15,678 bases of DNA from Streptomyces sp. MMG1533 (lineage in GTDB: Bacteria; Actinomycetota; Actinomycetes; Streptomycetales; Streptomycetaceae): NCBI RefSeq assembly GCF_001279775.1, contig NZ_LGDG01000031.1, positions 1 to 15,678 of the forward strand. Direction: 5' to 3'. The notes beneath the pieces were generated by a model, which did no database searches, was not told the DNA's origin, and was given only the letters and a program-made list of their open reading frames with translations. Position 1 is the first letter of the stretch. Each line of letters opens with the position of its first letter. Shown here piece by piece: positions 7,418 through 14,573 of the stretch. The translations under genes were made by a program, and so were the position numbers.

Positions 7418-9099
7418 CCCACGACCACGACCTGGTGCTCCGTCCGACGGCCGCACAGACCTCGGCCGCCCTGAATCCGCCCCCCGGGCGCAGCGGCGGA
7501 GACCTGGTCGTGGAGACGCTGGCCGGGCTCGGCGCGACGACGGTGTTCGGCCTGCCCGGCCAGCACGCGCTCGGCATGTTCGACGCGCTGCGCCGCTCCG
7601 ACCTGCGGTACATCGGCCTGCGGGTGGAGAACAACGCGGGCTTCGCGGCGGACGCGTACGGCCGGATCACGGGCGAGGCGGCACCGCTGCTGCTGTCGAC
7701 GGGCCCGGGCGCGCTGACATCGCTCGCGGCCCTGCAGGAGGCGGCGGCGGCTTCGGCGCCCGTCCTGGCGATCAGCAGCCAGATCCCGACCGCCGGTCTG
7801 GGCGGTGGTCGCCACGGCTACCTTCACGAGCTCCCCGACCAGTCGGCCTCGTTCCGGGGAGTCGTGAAGTCGGTCCACACGGTCCGCGCCCAGTCCCAGA
7901 TCCCCTCCGCGATCGCCGAGGCGTGGAAGTCGGCGCTGACGGCCCCGCACGGACCGGTGTGGGTGGAGATCCCGCAGGACGTGCTGCTGGCCGAGACGGC
8001 GATCCCCGTGGTGACGGGCGGCGACGCCTTCCCCGAGGAGCTGCCGCCGCGCCCCGAACTCACGGCGGTGGCGGCCGACTTGCTGTCGAAGGCCGCCCGT
8101 CCGGCGATCATCGCGGGCGGAGGCGTGGTCCGGTCGGACGCCTCGGGCAAGCTGAAGCAGCTGGCGGAGAAGCTCCAGGCGCCGGTGGTGACGACGTTCG
8201 GCGGCAAGGGCGCGTTCCCCTGGAAGCACCCCCTGTCGTTGCAGTCCTGGCTGGAGGACCGCCACACCACGGACTTCCTGGAGGACGCGGACGTACTCCT
8301 CGTCATCGGCTCGGGCCTGGGCGAACTCTCCTCCAACTACCACACGTTCAAGCCGCGCGGCCGGGTCGTCCAGATCGAGGCGGACCTCGGGAAGCTGGAG
8401 TCCAACCACCCGGCGCTGGGCATCCACGCGGACGCGCGACTGGCGTTGCAGGCGCTGCTGGAGACGGTGGAGCCGCGGGAGGACGGCACGGTCCGGGAGC
8501 GCGTGAGCGAGCTGCTGTCGCGTGTGCGTGAACGCATCGCCTCCCAGGAACTCACCCTGGAACAGGATGTGTTGGCGTCGGTCCGCAAGGCCCTGCCCGC
8601 CGACTCCCCGTCCTTCTGGGACATGACGATCCTGTCCTACTGGGCCTGGTCGGCCTTCGACGCGAAGTCCCCGAACACCATGCACTCGGCCCAGGGCGCC
8701 GGCGGCCTCGGCTACGCCTTCCCCGCGGCCCTGGGCGCGGCGGCGGCCGATCCCACCCGCCCCGTACTGGCGGTCTCCGGCGACGGCGGTGCCCTCTACT
8801 CGATCGCCGAGCTGGCCACGGCCCGCCAGCACGACCTGAACGTCACCTGGCTCATCGTCGACGACGGCGGCTACGGCATCCTCCGCGAGTACATGACCGA
8901 CGCCTTCGGCGAGCCGACGGCCACGGAACTGACCCGCCCGGACTACGTGGCCCTGGCCGGGTCGTTCGGGGTGCCGGGGGTCCGTACGACCCCTCGGACT
9001 TTGTCGGACGACCTGGCGAAGGCACTGGCCGCACCGGGCCCCGCGGTGGTCGTACTCCCCGCGGTTTTGCGGATGTTCGCGGCGACGCACCTCGGCTGA
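7414..9099 (+). CDS. Thiamine-diphosphate-dependent enzyme (acetolactate synthase-like; possible 2-ketoarginine decarboxylase)
   Basis: The 561-residue protein has the three-domain fold of 2-oxoacid decarboxylases and acetolactate synthases. The N-terminal pyrimidine-binding domain (about 25-190) holds [16 protein letters not shown] and the catalytic Glu72 in [16 protein letters not shown] central domain (about 210-350) includes PAIIAGGGV. The C-terminal domain (about 390-545) holds [13 protein letters not shown] (Asp457). The usual GDG-X25-NN cofactor motif ends in Asp483-Asp484 (IVDDGGYG) instead of Asn-Asn. GTG 7414 overlaps the preceding TGA (GTGA), with GGAG about 11 nt upstream. Length is close to P. 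aeruginosa AruI (about 559), the 2-ketoarginine decarboxylase. The ureohydrolase neighbour supports that reading. Another ThDP reaction cannot be excluded. Confidence 0.88.
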   Translation: MTHDHDLVLRPTAAQTSAALNPPPGRSGGDLVVETLAGLGATTVFGLPGQHALGMFDALRRSDLRYIGLRVENNAGFAADAYGRITGEAAPLLLSTGPGALTSLAALQEAAAASAPVLAISSQIPTAGLGGGRHGYLHELPDQSASFRGVVKSVHTVRAQSQIPSAIAEAWKSALTAPHGPVWVEIPQDVLLAETAIPVVTGGDAFPEELPPRPELTAVAADLLSKAARPAIIAGGGVVRSDASGKLKQLAEKLQAPVVTTFGGKGAFPWKHPLSLQSWLEDRHTTDFLEDADVLLVIGSGLGELSSNYHTFKPRGRVVQIEADLGKLESNHPALGIHADARLALQALLETVEPREDGTVRERVSELLSRVRERIASQELTLEQDVLASVRKALPADSPSFWDMTILSYWAWSAFDAKSPNTMHSAQGAGGLGYAFPAALGAAAADPTRPVLAVSGDGGALYSIAELATARQHDLNVTWLIVDDGGYGILREYMTDAFGEPTATELTRPDYVALAGSFGVPGVRTTPRTLSDDLAKALAAPGPAVVVLPAVLRMFAATHLG

Positions 9100-9104
9100 G
9101 GTGC
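9087..9104 (+). terminator. Hairpin over the stop codon of the ThDP-enzyme gene
   Basis: GCACCTC (9087-9093), loop GGCT, GAGGTGC (9098-9104) is a perfect 7-bp stem. The TGA stop (9097-9099) lies at the loop/3' arm junction. AATCCTGT follows, with only a weak T content. It probably ends or attenuates the transporter-ureohydrolase-ThDP transcript before the kinase gene, whose start is 40 nt downstream. Confidence 0.5.
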
Positions 9105-9143
9105 AATCCTGTGAGCCCGACAGGCAGCCGGAGAGGCACCCAG

Positions 9144-10199
9144 ATGCAGAGCGCAGCCGACCTCATCGCGGACACCTACGCGCTCGGCGCCGGCCCATGG
9201 ACGATGACACCCGTCACCCGTGGCGCGCTGGGACAGATCTGGAAGTTGTCCGGGAACGGGAACGGGACCGGGAACGGGAACGGGAACGGGAACGAAAACA
9301 GGAACGAAAACGGGACCGGGAATGGCTCCTCATGGGCGGTGAAGGAGCTGCTCTTCGGCTGTGACGAGCGGCAGGTAGACCAGGAAGCGGCACTGCGGAA
9401 CGCCGCGGAGAAGCTGGGGATCTCCTCGCCGCGGCTCATGCCGAATCGCGACGACGCGTACGTCTCGCGGCTCACCTCCTCGCCGGGCGGGTCGTACGTG
9501 AAGCTGTACGACTGGATCGACGGAACGCCGGCGGACCCCTGCGAGCCGGAGCTGCTGAGCTGGTGCGGCCGGACCCTGGCCATGCTCCACAGGGCCGGAG
9601 AGGGCGCCGCCGCCGGGGCGCCGAGCGCCTGGTACGAGCAGTGCCCCCAGGACGCCGACTGGGAGAAGCTGCACAAGGAGACCCGGCGGCTCGGCATACC
9701 GTGGGCGGATGCGCTGGGCCGGTTCATCGCCACCTCGGCGGCGGAGTTGGCGCAGTACGTCACCCCCTCCGGCGCCGGTGATCTGGTGACCTCACATCTC
9801 GACATGCAGCCGCAGAACGTGCTGGTCGGTCCGGCCGGGCCGGTTCTCCTCGACTGGGACAACGCCGGACCCGTCTCGGCGGAACGCGAACTCGCGCGCG
9901 CCGTGTACGTATGGGCGGGCGGGAACGACTTCCGTGCCGATTCCGCACGGCGGTTGGCACGGGCGTATCTGGATGCCGGAGGCCCCGCAGCCATCAAGGG
10001 CCTGGACTCGTTCTCGATGCTCTTCGCAACGGCCCTGAACTACGTCCACGTCCAGGCCGAGTGCGCGGTGGATCCGACCGTGACCGCCGCGCAGCGCGAG
10101 TTCGCGAGCGGTCAGGTCGTCACTTCTCTCAGGACCCTGCCGGATCTTGCCGCCGTATCCCGGTTGGCGGACGCTCTCGAGGCCGAGTGCCGTTCCTAG
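9144..10199 (+). CDS. APH-fold phosphotransferase (small-molecule kinase) with internal repeat
   Basis: This 351-residue kinase-like protein belongs to the aminoglycoside/choline phosphotransferase superfamily. The N-lobe has a Lys67 candidate in WAVKELLFG. The catalytic loop is SHLDMQPQNVL, with His218, Asp220 and Asn225. The metal-binding segment is LLDWDNAG (Asp237, Asp239). The substrate is unknown, and antibiotic resistance should not be assumed. Residues 37-60 are a Gly-Asn-rich insert encoded by a hexamer repeat between the predicted second and third strands of the N-lobe. ATG 9144 is chosen because GGAGAGG lies 7 nt upstream; a GTG at 9111 has none. A hairpin at 9087-9104 separates it from the preceding cluster, so whether it belongs to that operon is uncertain. 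Confidence 0.85.
   Translation: MQSAADLIADTYALGAGPWTMTPVTRGALGQIWKLSGNGNGTGNGNGNGNENRNENGTGNGSSWAVKELLFGCDERQVDQEAALRNAAEKLGISSPRLMPNRDDAYVSRLTSSPGGSYVKLYDWIDGTPADPCEPELLSWCGRTLAMLHRAGEGAAAGAPSAWYEQCPQDADWEKLHKETRRLGIPWADALGRFIATSAAELAQYVTPSGAGDLVTSHLDMQPQNVLVGPAGPVLLDWDNAGPVSAERELARAVYVWAGGNDFRADSARRLARAYLDAGGPAAIKGLDSFSMLFATALNYVHVQAECAVDPTVTAAQREFASGQVVTSLRTLPDLAAVSRLADALEAECRS
9251..9322 (+). repeat. 12-unit hexamer repeat (CGGGAA)n inside the kinase gene
   Basis: Twelve consecutive 6-nt units run without interruption. Seven of the first eight are CGGGAA or CGGGAC, followed by CGAAAA, CAGGAA and CGAAAA variants, then CGGGAC and CGGGAA. The reading frame gives GGG AAC pairs, that is Gly-Asn repeats with Thr, Glu and Arg variants. 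The unit length is a multiple of three, so gain or loss of units keeps the frame. GGG for Gly is a non-preferred codon in GC-rich streptomycetes, which suggests the array grew by slippage. Confidence 0.95.
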
Positions 10200-10211
10200 G
10201 ATCCTGCCCGG

Positions 10212-10832
10212 TCACCCGAACCAGAAGAAGATCGTGTCCAGGGTCTGCCCGAGCTGTCGCGAGCTCTCCCACTCCTCCGCCTCGAACCGCATGAGCTCCG
10301 CGAACTTGCGGGCCGTGTCCTGGTATTCGGGGTCGAGACGGTCGAGTACGGCGTCGTAGGCGTCGGCGAGTGCGGCCGCTCGCCGGGTCGGCAGGGTGCC
10401 GATGGCCGGGAAGGCGTCGCCGGGGTGGGGGAGCCGCACCGGCGGTCCGCTGAACAGGAACACGCCGGGCAGCAGGTCCGACGGGACGCCGTGACGGGCG
10501 AGTTCGTCGTCCATGCGGTGGAACCAGGACGGCCGGCGCCATGAGCCGAGGTCGGTGGTGTCGGAGAAGTGGGACGCCACCACCTCGTGGAAGGCGTGGG
10601 TGTACGCGGGGCTCGTCTCCACGCTGGGCGCCCCCTCGATCAGCTCGTCGAGCGCCTGGCCGACGCTCACGCCGAGATCGATGTCCTCCTCCCGGAACCG
10701 CGCGTCGGTCTTCGCGCACCGCTCCCGCACGACCCCGAGCACCCGCTCCTGCTTCTCGGTCCGCTCCACCGCGGTGAGCAGACGCATCACGTCCCGCATG
10801 TCCCCGGTGCTCATCTCCAGGCAATAGCTCAC
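10212..10832 (-). CDS. Unrecognised small protein, DUF7691-like at a guess
   Basis: This soluble 206-residue protein has no signal peptide or membrane segment. GTG 10832 is a good start: GGGGAGG lies 6 nt upstream. The protein begins MSYCLEMSTGDMRDVMRLL and contains ALDELIEGAPSVETSPAYTH, SWFHRMDDELARHGVPSDLL and PPVRLPHPGDAFPAIGTL. It ends in an acidic helical stretch and the aromatic tail TIFFWFG. Its general layout (short N-terminal strand, LI.G motif, 'Y.haf', 'd.el...GvP..l', PLPhP) reminds me of streptomycete DUF7691-type proteins, but this is from memory and weak. It converges on the kinase gene with 12 nt between stops. No function can be given. Confidence 0.75.
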   Translation of the reverse strand: MSYCLEMSTGDMRDVMRLLTAVERTEKQERVLGVVRERCAKTDARFREEDIDLGVSVGQALDELIEGAPSVETSPAYTHAFHEVVASHFSDTTDLGSWRRPSWFHRMDDELARHGVPSDLLPGVFLFSGPPVRLPHPGDAFPAIGTLPTRRAAALADAYDAVLDRLDPEYQDTARKFAELMRFEAEEWESSRQLGQTLDTIFFWFG

Positions 10833-10975
10833 TGCTTGCCTCCCCGTTGTCCGTTGCCCGTGCTTCGTTCTCCGGGCTTCCCGTCCATGATCCCTACGGG
10901 GTGGTGCGTGGCGTGCACAGGGGGGCGCGTGCCGGGGGAGGACACGTGTGTGACGAAGGCCGGGCAACCGCGAGT

Positions 10976-11005
10976 GGGCCCGGCCGGATGCGTCCGGCCG
11001 GGCCC
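10976..11005 (-). terminator. Strong 13-bp hairpin terminator after the nuclease gene
   Basis: GGGCCCGGCCGGA (10976-10988), loop TGCG, TCCGGCCGGGCCC (10993-11005) is a perfect 13-bp, almost all-GC stem. It begins 32 nt past the stop of the minus-strand nuclease gene. No T-run follows on either strand, as is common for streptomycete terminators. The 143 bases from here to the small gene's start (10833-10975) would hold that gene's promoter; I see no clear one. Confidence 0.75.
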
Positions 11006-11037
11006 CTTCCGTACTGCTCCTACTGCTCCTGCTGTCC

Positions 11038-11847
11038 CTACCAGATCGCCTCGACCCACTCCGGGTGGTCGATGAACGGGTTGCGGTTCTTCTGGTACGT
11101 GTCGTAGATGACCTGGTTGCGCTTCTCCTCGAAGGCGCTCGGCGGGTCCTCGTCGTTCCACTGCTTGAGGACGGCGAGCTTGCCCATGTACGGGTTGCTG
11201 CCGTTGTTCACCTTCTCGTTGGGCTCGAGGTCGGCCCAGCCGTCGTCGCCCTCGTAGCGCACGGCCATGTAGAGGATCATGCGGGCTACGTCGCCCTTGT
11301 CGGCGTCGCGCGGCTCGAAGGAGTCGGAGTCGACGAGGCTGCCGCCGCCGTTGGTGACCGTGCTGCCGCCGTTGTCGAAGTCCAGGTTGCCGCGGATGCT
11401 GTTGACCTGGACGTCCGCGGGGCGCAGGTGGTGCAGGTCCGTGCCGGGGCCGGTCGCCTCGCCGAAGTCGCCGTGCGACTTGGCCCAGGTGTGCTCGCGG
11501 TTCCAGTCGCCGACGTCGCCGCCGTTGAGGGACTTGCTGCGCGAGACACCGCTGTACAGCAGGATCACGTTGTTGCTGTTGTTCGGGTCCTGGTCGGTCG
11601 CCTTGAGGGCGTTCCAGACCGCGGAGTAGGAGATCTTCGTCTGGCTGCTGATGATCGTGTGCAGCGAGGACTTCAGGCTCGTCCCGGTCTTGCCGACCGC
11701 GTTCTTGTAGTACGTCGTGTCGTACGCGGTCGTCGTGGCCGCAGCCGGGGTCGCGGTCAGCGCGGGGGCGGTGAGGCCGACCAGGACCGTGGAGACGGCG
11801 AGCGCCAATGGCTTCCATCGGCGCGTGCGTATGGGTGTCACGGGCAT
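11038..11847 (-). CDS. Secreted endonuclease I-family nuclease
   Basis: This exported DNase/RNase cuts nucleic acid outside the cell. The 269-residue precursor has a signal peptide: basic RTRRWK (7-12), hydrophobic LALAVSTVLVGLTAPALTA, and an AAA cleavage site near 37. The mature part has the endonuclease I (Pfam Endonuclease_1, NucM/Vvn-like) core. WNREHTWAKSHG holds the likely metal Glu118 and general base His119. It continues with TDLHHLRPAD (136-145), NSIRGNLDF (149-157, Asn154 a likely ligand), GDVARMILYMAVRY (185-198) and the C-terminal NPFIDHPEWVEAIW. I chose ATG 11847 because the signal peptide starts properly there, though no Shine-Dalgarno sequence is obvious. An in-frame ATG at 11907 would add 20 residues. 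Family members scavenge phosphate or nitrogen from DNA. It is monocistronic, flanked by terminators on both sides. Confidence 0.9.
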   Translation of the reverse strand: MPVTPIRTRRWKPLALAVSTVLVGLTAPALTATPAAATTTAYDTTYYKNAVGKTGTSLKSSLHTIISSQTKISYSAVWNALKATDQDPNNSNNVILLYSGVSRSKSLNGGDVGDWNREHTWAKSHGDFGEATGPGTDLHHLRPADVQVNSIRGNLDFDNGGSTVTNGGGSLVDSDSFEPRDADKGDVARMILYMAVRYEGDDGWADLEPNEKVNNGSNPYMGKLAVLKQWNDEDPPSAFEEKRNQVIYDTYQKNRNPFIDHPEWVEAIW

Positions 11848-11860
11848 CGGGGGTGTCCGT

Positions 11861-11983
11861 TCTACGCGGGTTGATTGAGCGGGCAATCGGGAGCGTGACA
11901 TGGACATGCGTTCTTGTCCATGAACCGAACATGTCCATCAGATGACCGAAACCGACAATTTGCCCCTTGTCTACGCGAGTTGA
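11861..11983. promoter_or_regulatory. Repeat-rich upstream region of the nuclease gene
   Basis: TCTACGCGGGTTGA (11861-11874) and TCTACGCGAGTTGA (11970-11983) match at 13 of 14 bases, 109 bp apart. With flanks, the second reads GTCTACGCGAGTTGAC, which is a 12/16 palindrome. Between them, CATGGAC (11899-11905) - N10 - GTCCATG (11916-11922) is a perfect inverted repeat. GGACATG (11902-11908) also pairs with CATGTCC (11930-11936). These look like operator sites for control of the secreted nuclease. No regulator is identified, and the exact promoter is not clear. Confidence 0.45.
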
Positions 11984-11993
11984 CATACCAAAA

Positions 11994-12021
11994 CGCCCCC
12001 TGACCGGAAGGCCAGGGGGCG
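11994..12021 (-). terminator. Rho-independent terminator of the glycosyltransferase gene
   Basis: On the minus strand CGCCCCCTG (complement of 12013-12021), a 10-nt loop region with partial extra pairing, and CAGGGGGCG (complement of 11994-12002) form a 9-bp stem. GTTTTGG follows directly, so a short T-run is present. It begins 15 nt past the glycosyltransferase stop at 12037. Confidence 0.8.
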
Positions 12022-12036
12022 TTGGGGCTGTGGCGG

Positions 12037-14391
12037 TCAGCTCACGTCCGACGCGTCCAGACGGTAGATCGTCGACTGGCTCGACTGGTTGGACTGGTTG
12101 GACTGGTTGGACTGGTTGGACTGGTTGGACTGGTCGGACTGGGACGAGGAGTTGGACTCCGACTCCGACTCCGACTCCGACTCAGAAGCAGAGCTGTTGC
12201 TGTACTCGCTCTCCTTCACCGCCGTCCCGTTCTTCTGCACCCACTCCGTGACCTCGGAGCTGATGCCGGAGTCGCCCCCCATGCCGCCTCCCATTCCGCT
12301 GCCACCGATCTGGATGTAGTGCAGCTCACCCTTCTTCACCAGCTCCTTGAGCTTGGCGAGGGTCATCGCCTTGTCACTGCCGGACCAGCCCCACATGGAG
12401 ATGACGGGCTCGCCGCTGCTCACGATGAGCTGCGCGGCACTCTGCGAACTCGACACGGCCAGCAGCCACTTGGCGCCGTCCTGGTGCTTCTCCAGGTACG
12501 ACACGAGCTCGGTGCTCGCGCCGCCCATTCCACCGCCGGCGCCCATTCCGCCGCCGCCGAAGCCGCCCGTGCCGCCGGGCTGAGCGCCGGTGCCGCCCTC
12601 GGCCGCCGTGCCGCCGTTCTGGCCGGTGCCGCCCGGAGGCGTACCGCCCATCTCACCGCTACCGCCGGGAGCCTGGCCGCCGTTCTGGCCGCCGGGCAGT
12701 TCGCCGTTGCCGCCGCCGGGCGTCATCTGGCCGCCGCCGTCCTGGCCCTGCTGTTGCCCGCCGGCCTGACCGCCCTGCTGGGTACCGCCCGGCATCTCAC
12801 CGCCACCGAAGCCACCCCGGCCGCCACCGCCGCCCCCACCGGGGCCGCCGCCGAAGCCGCTGCCGGTCGACGGCCCGGCCGTCGGATTCGTACCGCCGCC
12901 CATGCCGCCTCCGCCGCCCGAACCGGACGGCACCGACCAGGCGTACGCCGCCGGGCCCGCCACCGCGGCGACGACCGCCGCGGCCACCGAGGCCGCCAGC
13001 AGCCGTACCCGGTTGCCGGAGCGGAAGACCAGCAGACCCGCGATCGCCAGCGCCATGACCACCGCGACCGCCGGCCACAGCCAGGTGTTCCAGCCGGAGG
13101 CCCGGCGCAGGAGGACGACGGACCAGATCGCCGTGACTGCCAGAGCCGCCGGCAGCACCCACGCCCAGCGCTTGTCGGCGCGGAAGGCGCGCAGCAGCAT
13201 CACGCCGCCGCCTCCGCACAGCGCCGCGATGCCGGGGGCGAGCGCGGTCGTGTAGTACGGGTGCATGGTGCCCTCGGCCATCGCGAAGGTCAGATAGTGC
13301 AGCGCGGTCCAGCCGCCCCACAGCACCAGCGCGGCCCGCGTCAGGTCGGTGCGCGCGGCGCGGCCGCGCAGGACGATGCCGCCGACGCAGGCGATCGCCG
13401 CGAAGGGGATCAGCCAGGAGATCTGGCCGCCGAGGATGTCGTTGAAGAGGCGCCCGAGACCGGCCGTACCGGAGAAGCCGCCGCCTCCGCCTCCGCCGCC
13501 TCCGCCGTTGCCCTCGCCGCCGAAGATCCGGCCCAGGCCGTTGTAGCCCATGATCAGGTTCCAGGCGGTGCCGTCCGTCGAGCCGCCGATGTACGGTCGC
13601 GAGGACGCGGGCACCAGAGACACGGCCGCCGCCCACCAGAAGCTGGAGACCGCGAGCGCCACGGCCGCCAGGGCCAGGTTCACGACCTTCTTCTTCCAGC
13701 CGAGCTTCGACGCGTACACGTACACCGCGAAGACGGCGGGCAGCGCGATGTATCCCTGCAGCATCTTGGTGTTGAAGGCGAGCCCGAAGCACACCGCGGA
13801 GCCGAGCAGCGGCAGCAGCCTGTCGTTGCGGACCGCCCGCAGCGCCAGCGCCGCGCCGCCCACCATCAGCAGGACGAGCAGCGTGTCCGGGTTGTTGTCG
13901 CGGTTGATGGCGACCGTGATCGGGGTCAGGGCGAGGACCAGCGCGGCGACGGCCGCCGCCGCGTGCCCGAACACCCGCTTCACGGACGAGTGCAGGATCC
14001 AGATCGTGCCGAGCGCGGCCGCGACCATCGGCGCCATCATCTGCCAGGTGCCGTACCCGAAGATTCGGCACGACAGGCCCATGACCATCAGCGAGAAGGG
14101 CGGCTTGTCGACGGTGATGAAGTTGCCGGCATCCAGTGAGCCGAAGAACCAGGCCTTCCAGCTCTGCGTGCCGCTCAGCACGGCGGCGCTGTAGAAGCTG
14201 TTCAGGCTGGAGCCGGACAGGTTCCAGGAGTAGAGCACCGCGGCCAGGATCATGATCGCGATCAGTGCGGGGAGCGACCAGCGAGGTGCCTTGTCCGGGG
14301 GCGCCGCGGGCGGGGCCGGCGGCGGCAGGTCGGGGGTCACGGTCGTGTGGGGGTGTGGATCGGTGGCTGATGTCACCAGTGCACGATGCAT
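12037..14391 (-). CDS. GT39/YkcB-like membrane glycosyltransferase with low-complexity linkers
   Basis: This polytopic GT-C glycosyltransferase of 784 residues probably moves a sugar from a polyprenyl-phosphate donor onto a cell-envelope acceptor. After a Pro-rich cytoplasmic start, residues 39-485 carry about 11-12 membrane segments. They include the first-loop motif FGSLDAGNFITVDKPPFS (83-100), NRDNNPDT (163-170) and HPYYTTALAP (377-386), typical of the PMT_2/YkcB group. Residues 295-305 are a poly-Gly run in an outer loop. Residues 489-625 are a Gly-rich linker. A small globular domain follows (626-730; ELVSYLEKHQDGAKWLLAVS, EPVISMWGWSGSD), as in YkcA/B C-terminal domains. The tail (731-784) is Ser-Glu and Ser-Asn-Gln repeats. 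ATG 14391 is the working start; no clear Shine-Dalgarno is seen, and in-frame upstream starts exist to 14532. Confidence 0.88.
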   Translation of the reverse strand: MHRALVTSATDPHPHTTVTPDLPPPAPPAAPPDKAPRWSLPALIAIMILAAVLYSWNLSGSSLNSFYSAAVLSGTQSWKAWFFGSLDAGNFITVDKPPFSLMVMGLSCRIFGYGTWQMMAPMVAAALGTIWILHSSVKRVFGHAAAAVAALVLALTPITVAINRDNNPDTLLVLLMVGGAALALRAVRNDRLLPLLGSAVCFGLAFNTKMLQGYIALPAVFAVYVYASKLGWKKKVVNLALAAVALAVSSFWWAAAVSLVPASSRPYIGGSTDGTAWNLIMGYNGLGRIFGGEGNGGGGGGGGGGFSGTAGLGRLFNDILGGQISWLIPFAAIACVGGIVLRGRAARTDLTRAALVLWGGWTALHYLTFAMAEGTMHPYYTTALAPGIAALCGGGGVMLLRAFRADKRWAWVLPAALAVTAIWSVVLLRRASGWNTWLWPAVAVVMALAIAGLLVFRSGNRVRLLAASVAAAVVAAVAGPAAYAWSVPSGSGGGGGMGGGTNPTAGPSTGSGFGGGPGGGGGGGRGGFGGGEMPGGTQQGGQAGGQQQGQDGGGQMTPGGGNGELPGGQNGGQAPGGSGEMGGTPPGGTGQNGGTAAEGGTGAQPGGTGGFGGGGMGAGGGMGGASTELVSYLEKHQDGAKWLLAVSSSQSAAQLIVSSGEPVISMWGWSGSDKAMTLAKLKELVKKGELHYIQIGGSGMGGGMGGDSGISSEVTEWVQKNGTAVKESEYSNSSASESESESESESNSSSQSDQSNQSNQSNQSNQSNQSSQSTIYRLDASDVS
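12074..12136. repeat. 9-bp tandem repeat in the glycosyltransferase 3' end
   Basis: Five perfect GACTGGTTG units (12083-12127) are flanked by GACTGGCTC (12074-12082) and GACTGGTCG (12128-12136). On the coding strand they encode a Ser-Asn-Gln triplet repeated near the C-terminus, residues about 752-772. The period is a multiple of three, so the copy number can change without loss of frame. Confidence 0.95.
12155..12184. repeat. 6-bp tandem repeat encoding Ser-Glu
   Basis: GACTCC occurs four times in a row (12155-12178), followed by GACTCA (12179-12184). The minus strand reads Ser-Glu repeats, residues about 736-745 of the glycosyltransferase. It is separated from the 9-bp array by 18 bases, so the gene's 3' end holds two independent in-frame arrays. 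Confidence 0.92.
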
Positions 14392-14573
14392 ACGCCGGAT
14401 GGGCGCGGACTGTGCCTTGCCTGGGGACAGGCTGTGGATGGATGAGATACCGGTAAGAGTGTGCGGCTCGATGCATCGACCTCGCGGGCGAGCCACATCG
14501 TCCAAGTGAGGCACCTTTCCGGCTCCCCCCAACTCCCGCTTCCTGCACCCGATCCCGAGATCCGCCCAGCCAC

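Noticed and set aside
4868..7456. An 862-codon open frame on the minus strand, and similar long antisense frames at 174-1688 (-), 12022-14139 (+) and 7312-9090 (-)
   Set aside because: They lie opposite genes with clear conserved domains and their products are Arg, Gly, Asp and His rich without recognisable motifs. They are shadows caused by high GC.
6437..9099. Ureohydrolase plus ThDP enzyme considered as part of a clavulanic-acid-type (Pah/CeaS) pathway
   Set aside because: There is no beta-lactam synthetase or clavaminate synthase nearby, while a transporter and PucR regulator point to catabolism. The pairing alone is not enough.
9111..9143. An earlier GTG start at 9111 for the kinase gene
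   Set aside because: It lacks a ribosome binding site, whereas ATG 9144 has GGAGAGG at ideal spacing.
9144..10199. Naming the kinase an aminoglycoside resistance enzyme
   Set aside because: Only the general APH-fold motifs are visible. The superfamily includes many kinases of metabolites, and no resistance context is present.
10847..11107. Short + strand open frames in and around the gap between the small gene and the nuclease
   Set aside because: They run through the 13-bp terminator hairpin and the end of the nuclease gene, with no ribosome binding site and no recognisable product.
11980..11985. A perfect TTGACA on the + strand considered as a -35 box
   Set aside because: No -10 lies at 16-18 bp; that position falls inside the glycosyltransferase terminator, and there is no + strand gene downstream.
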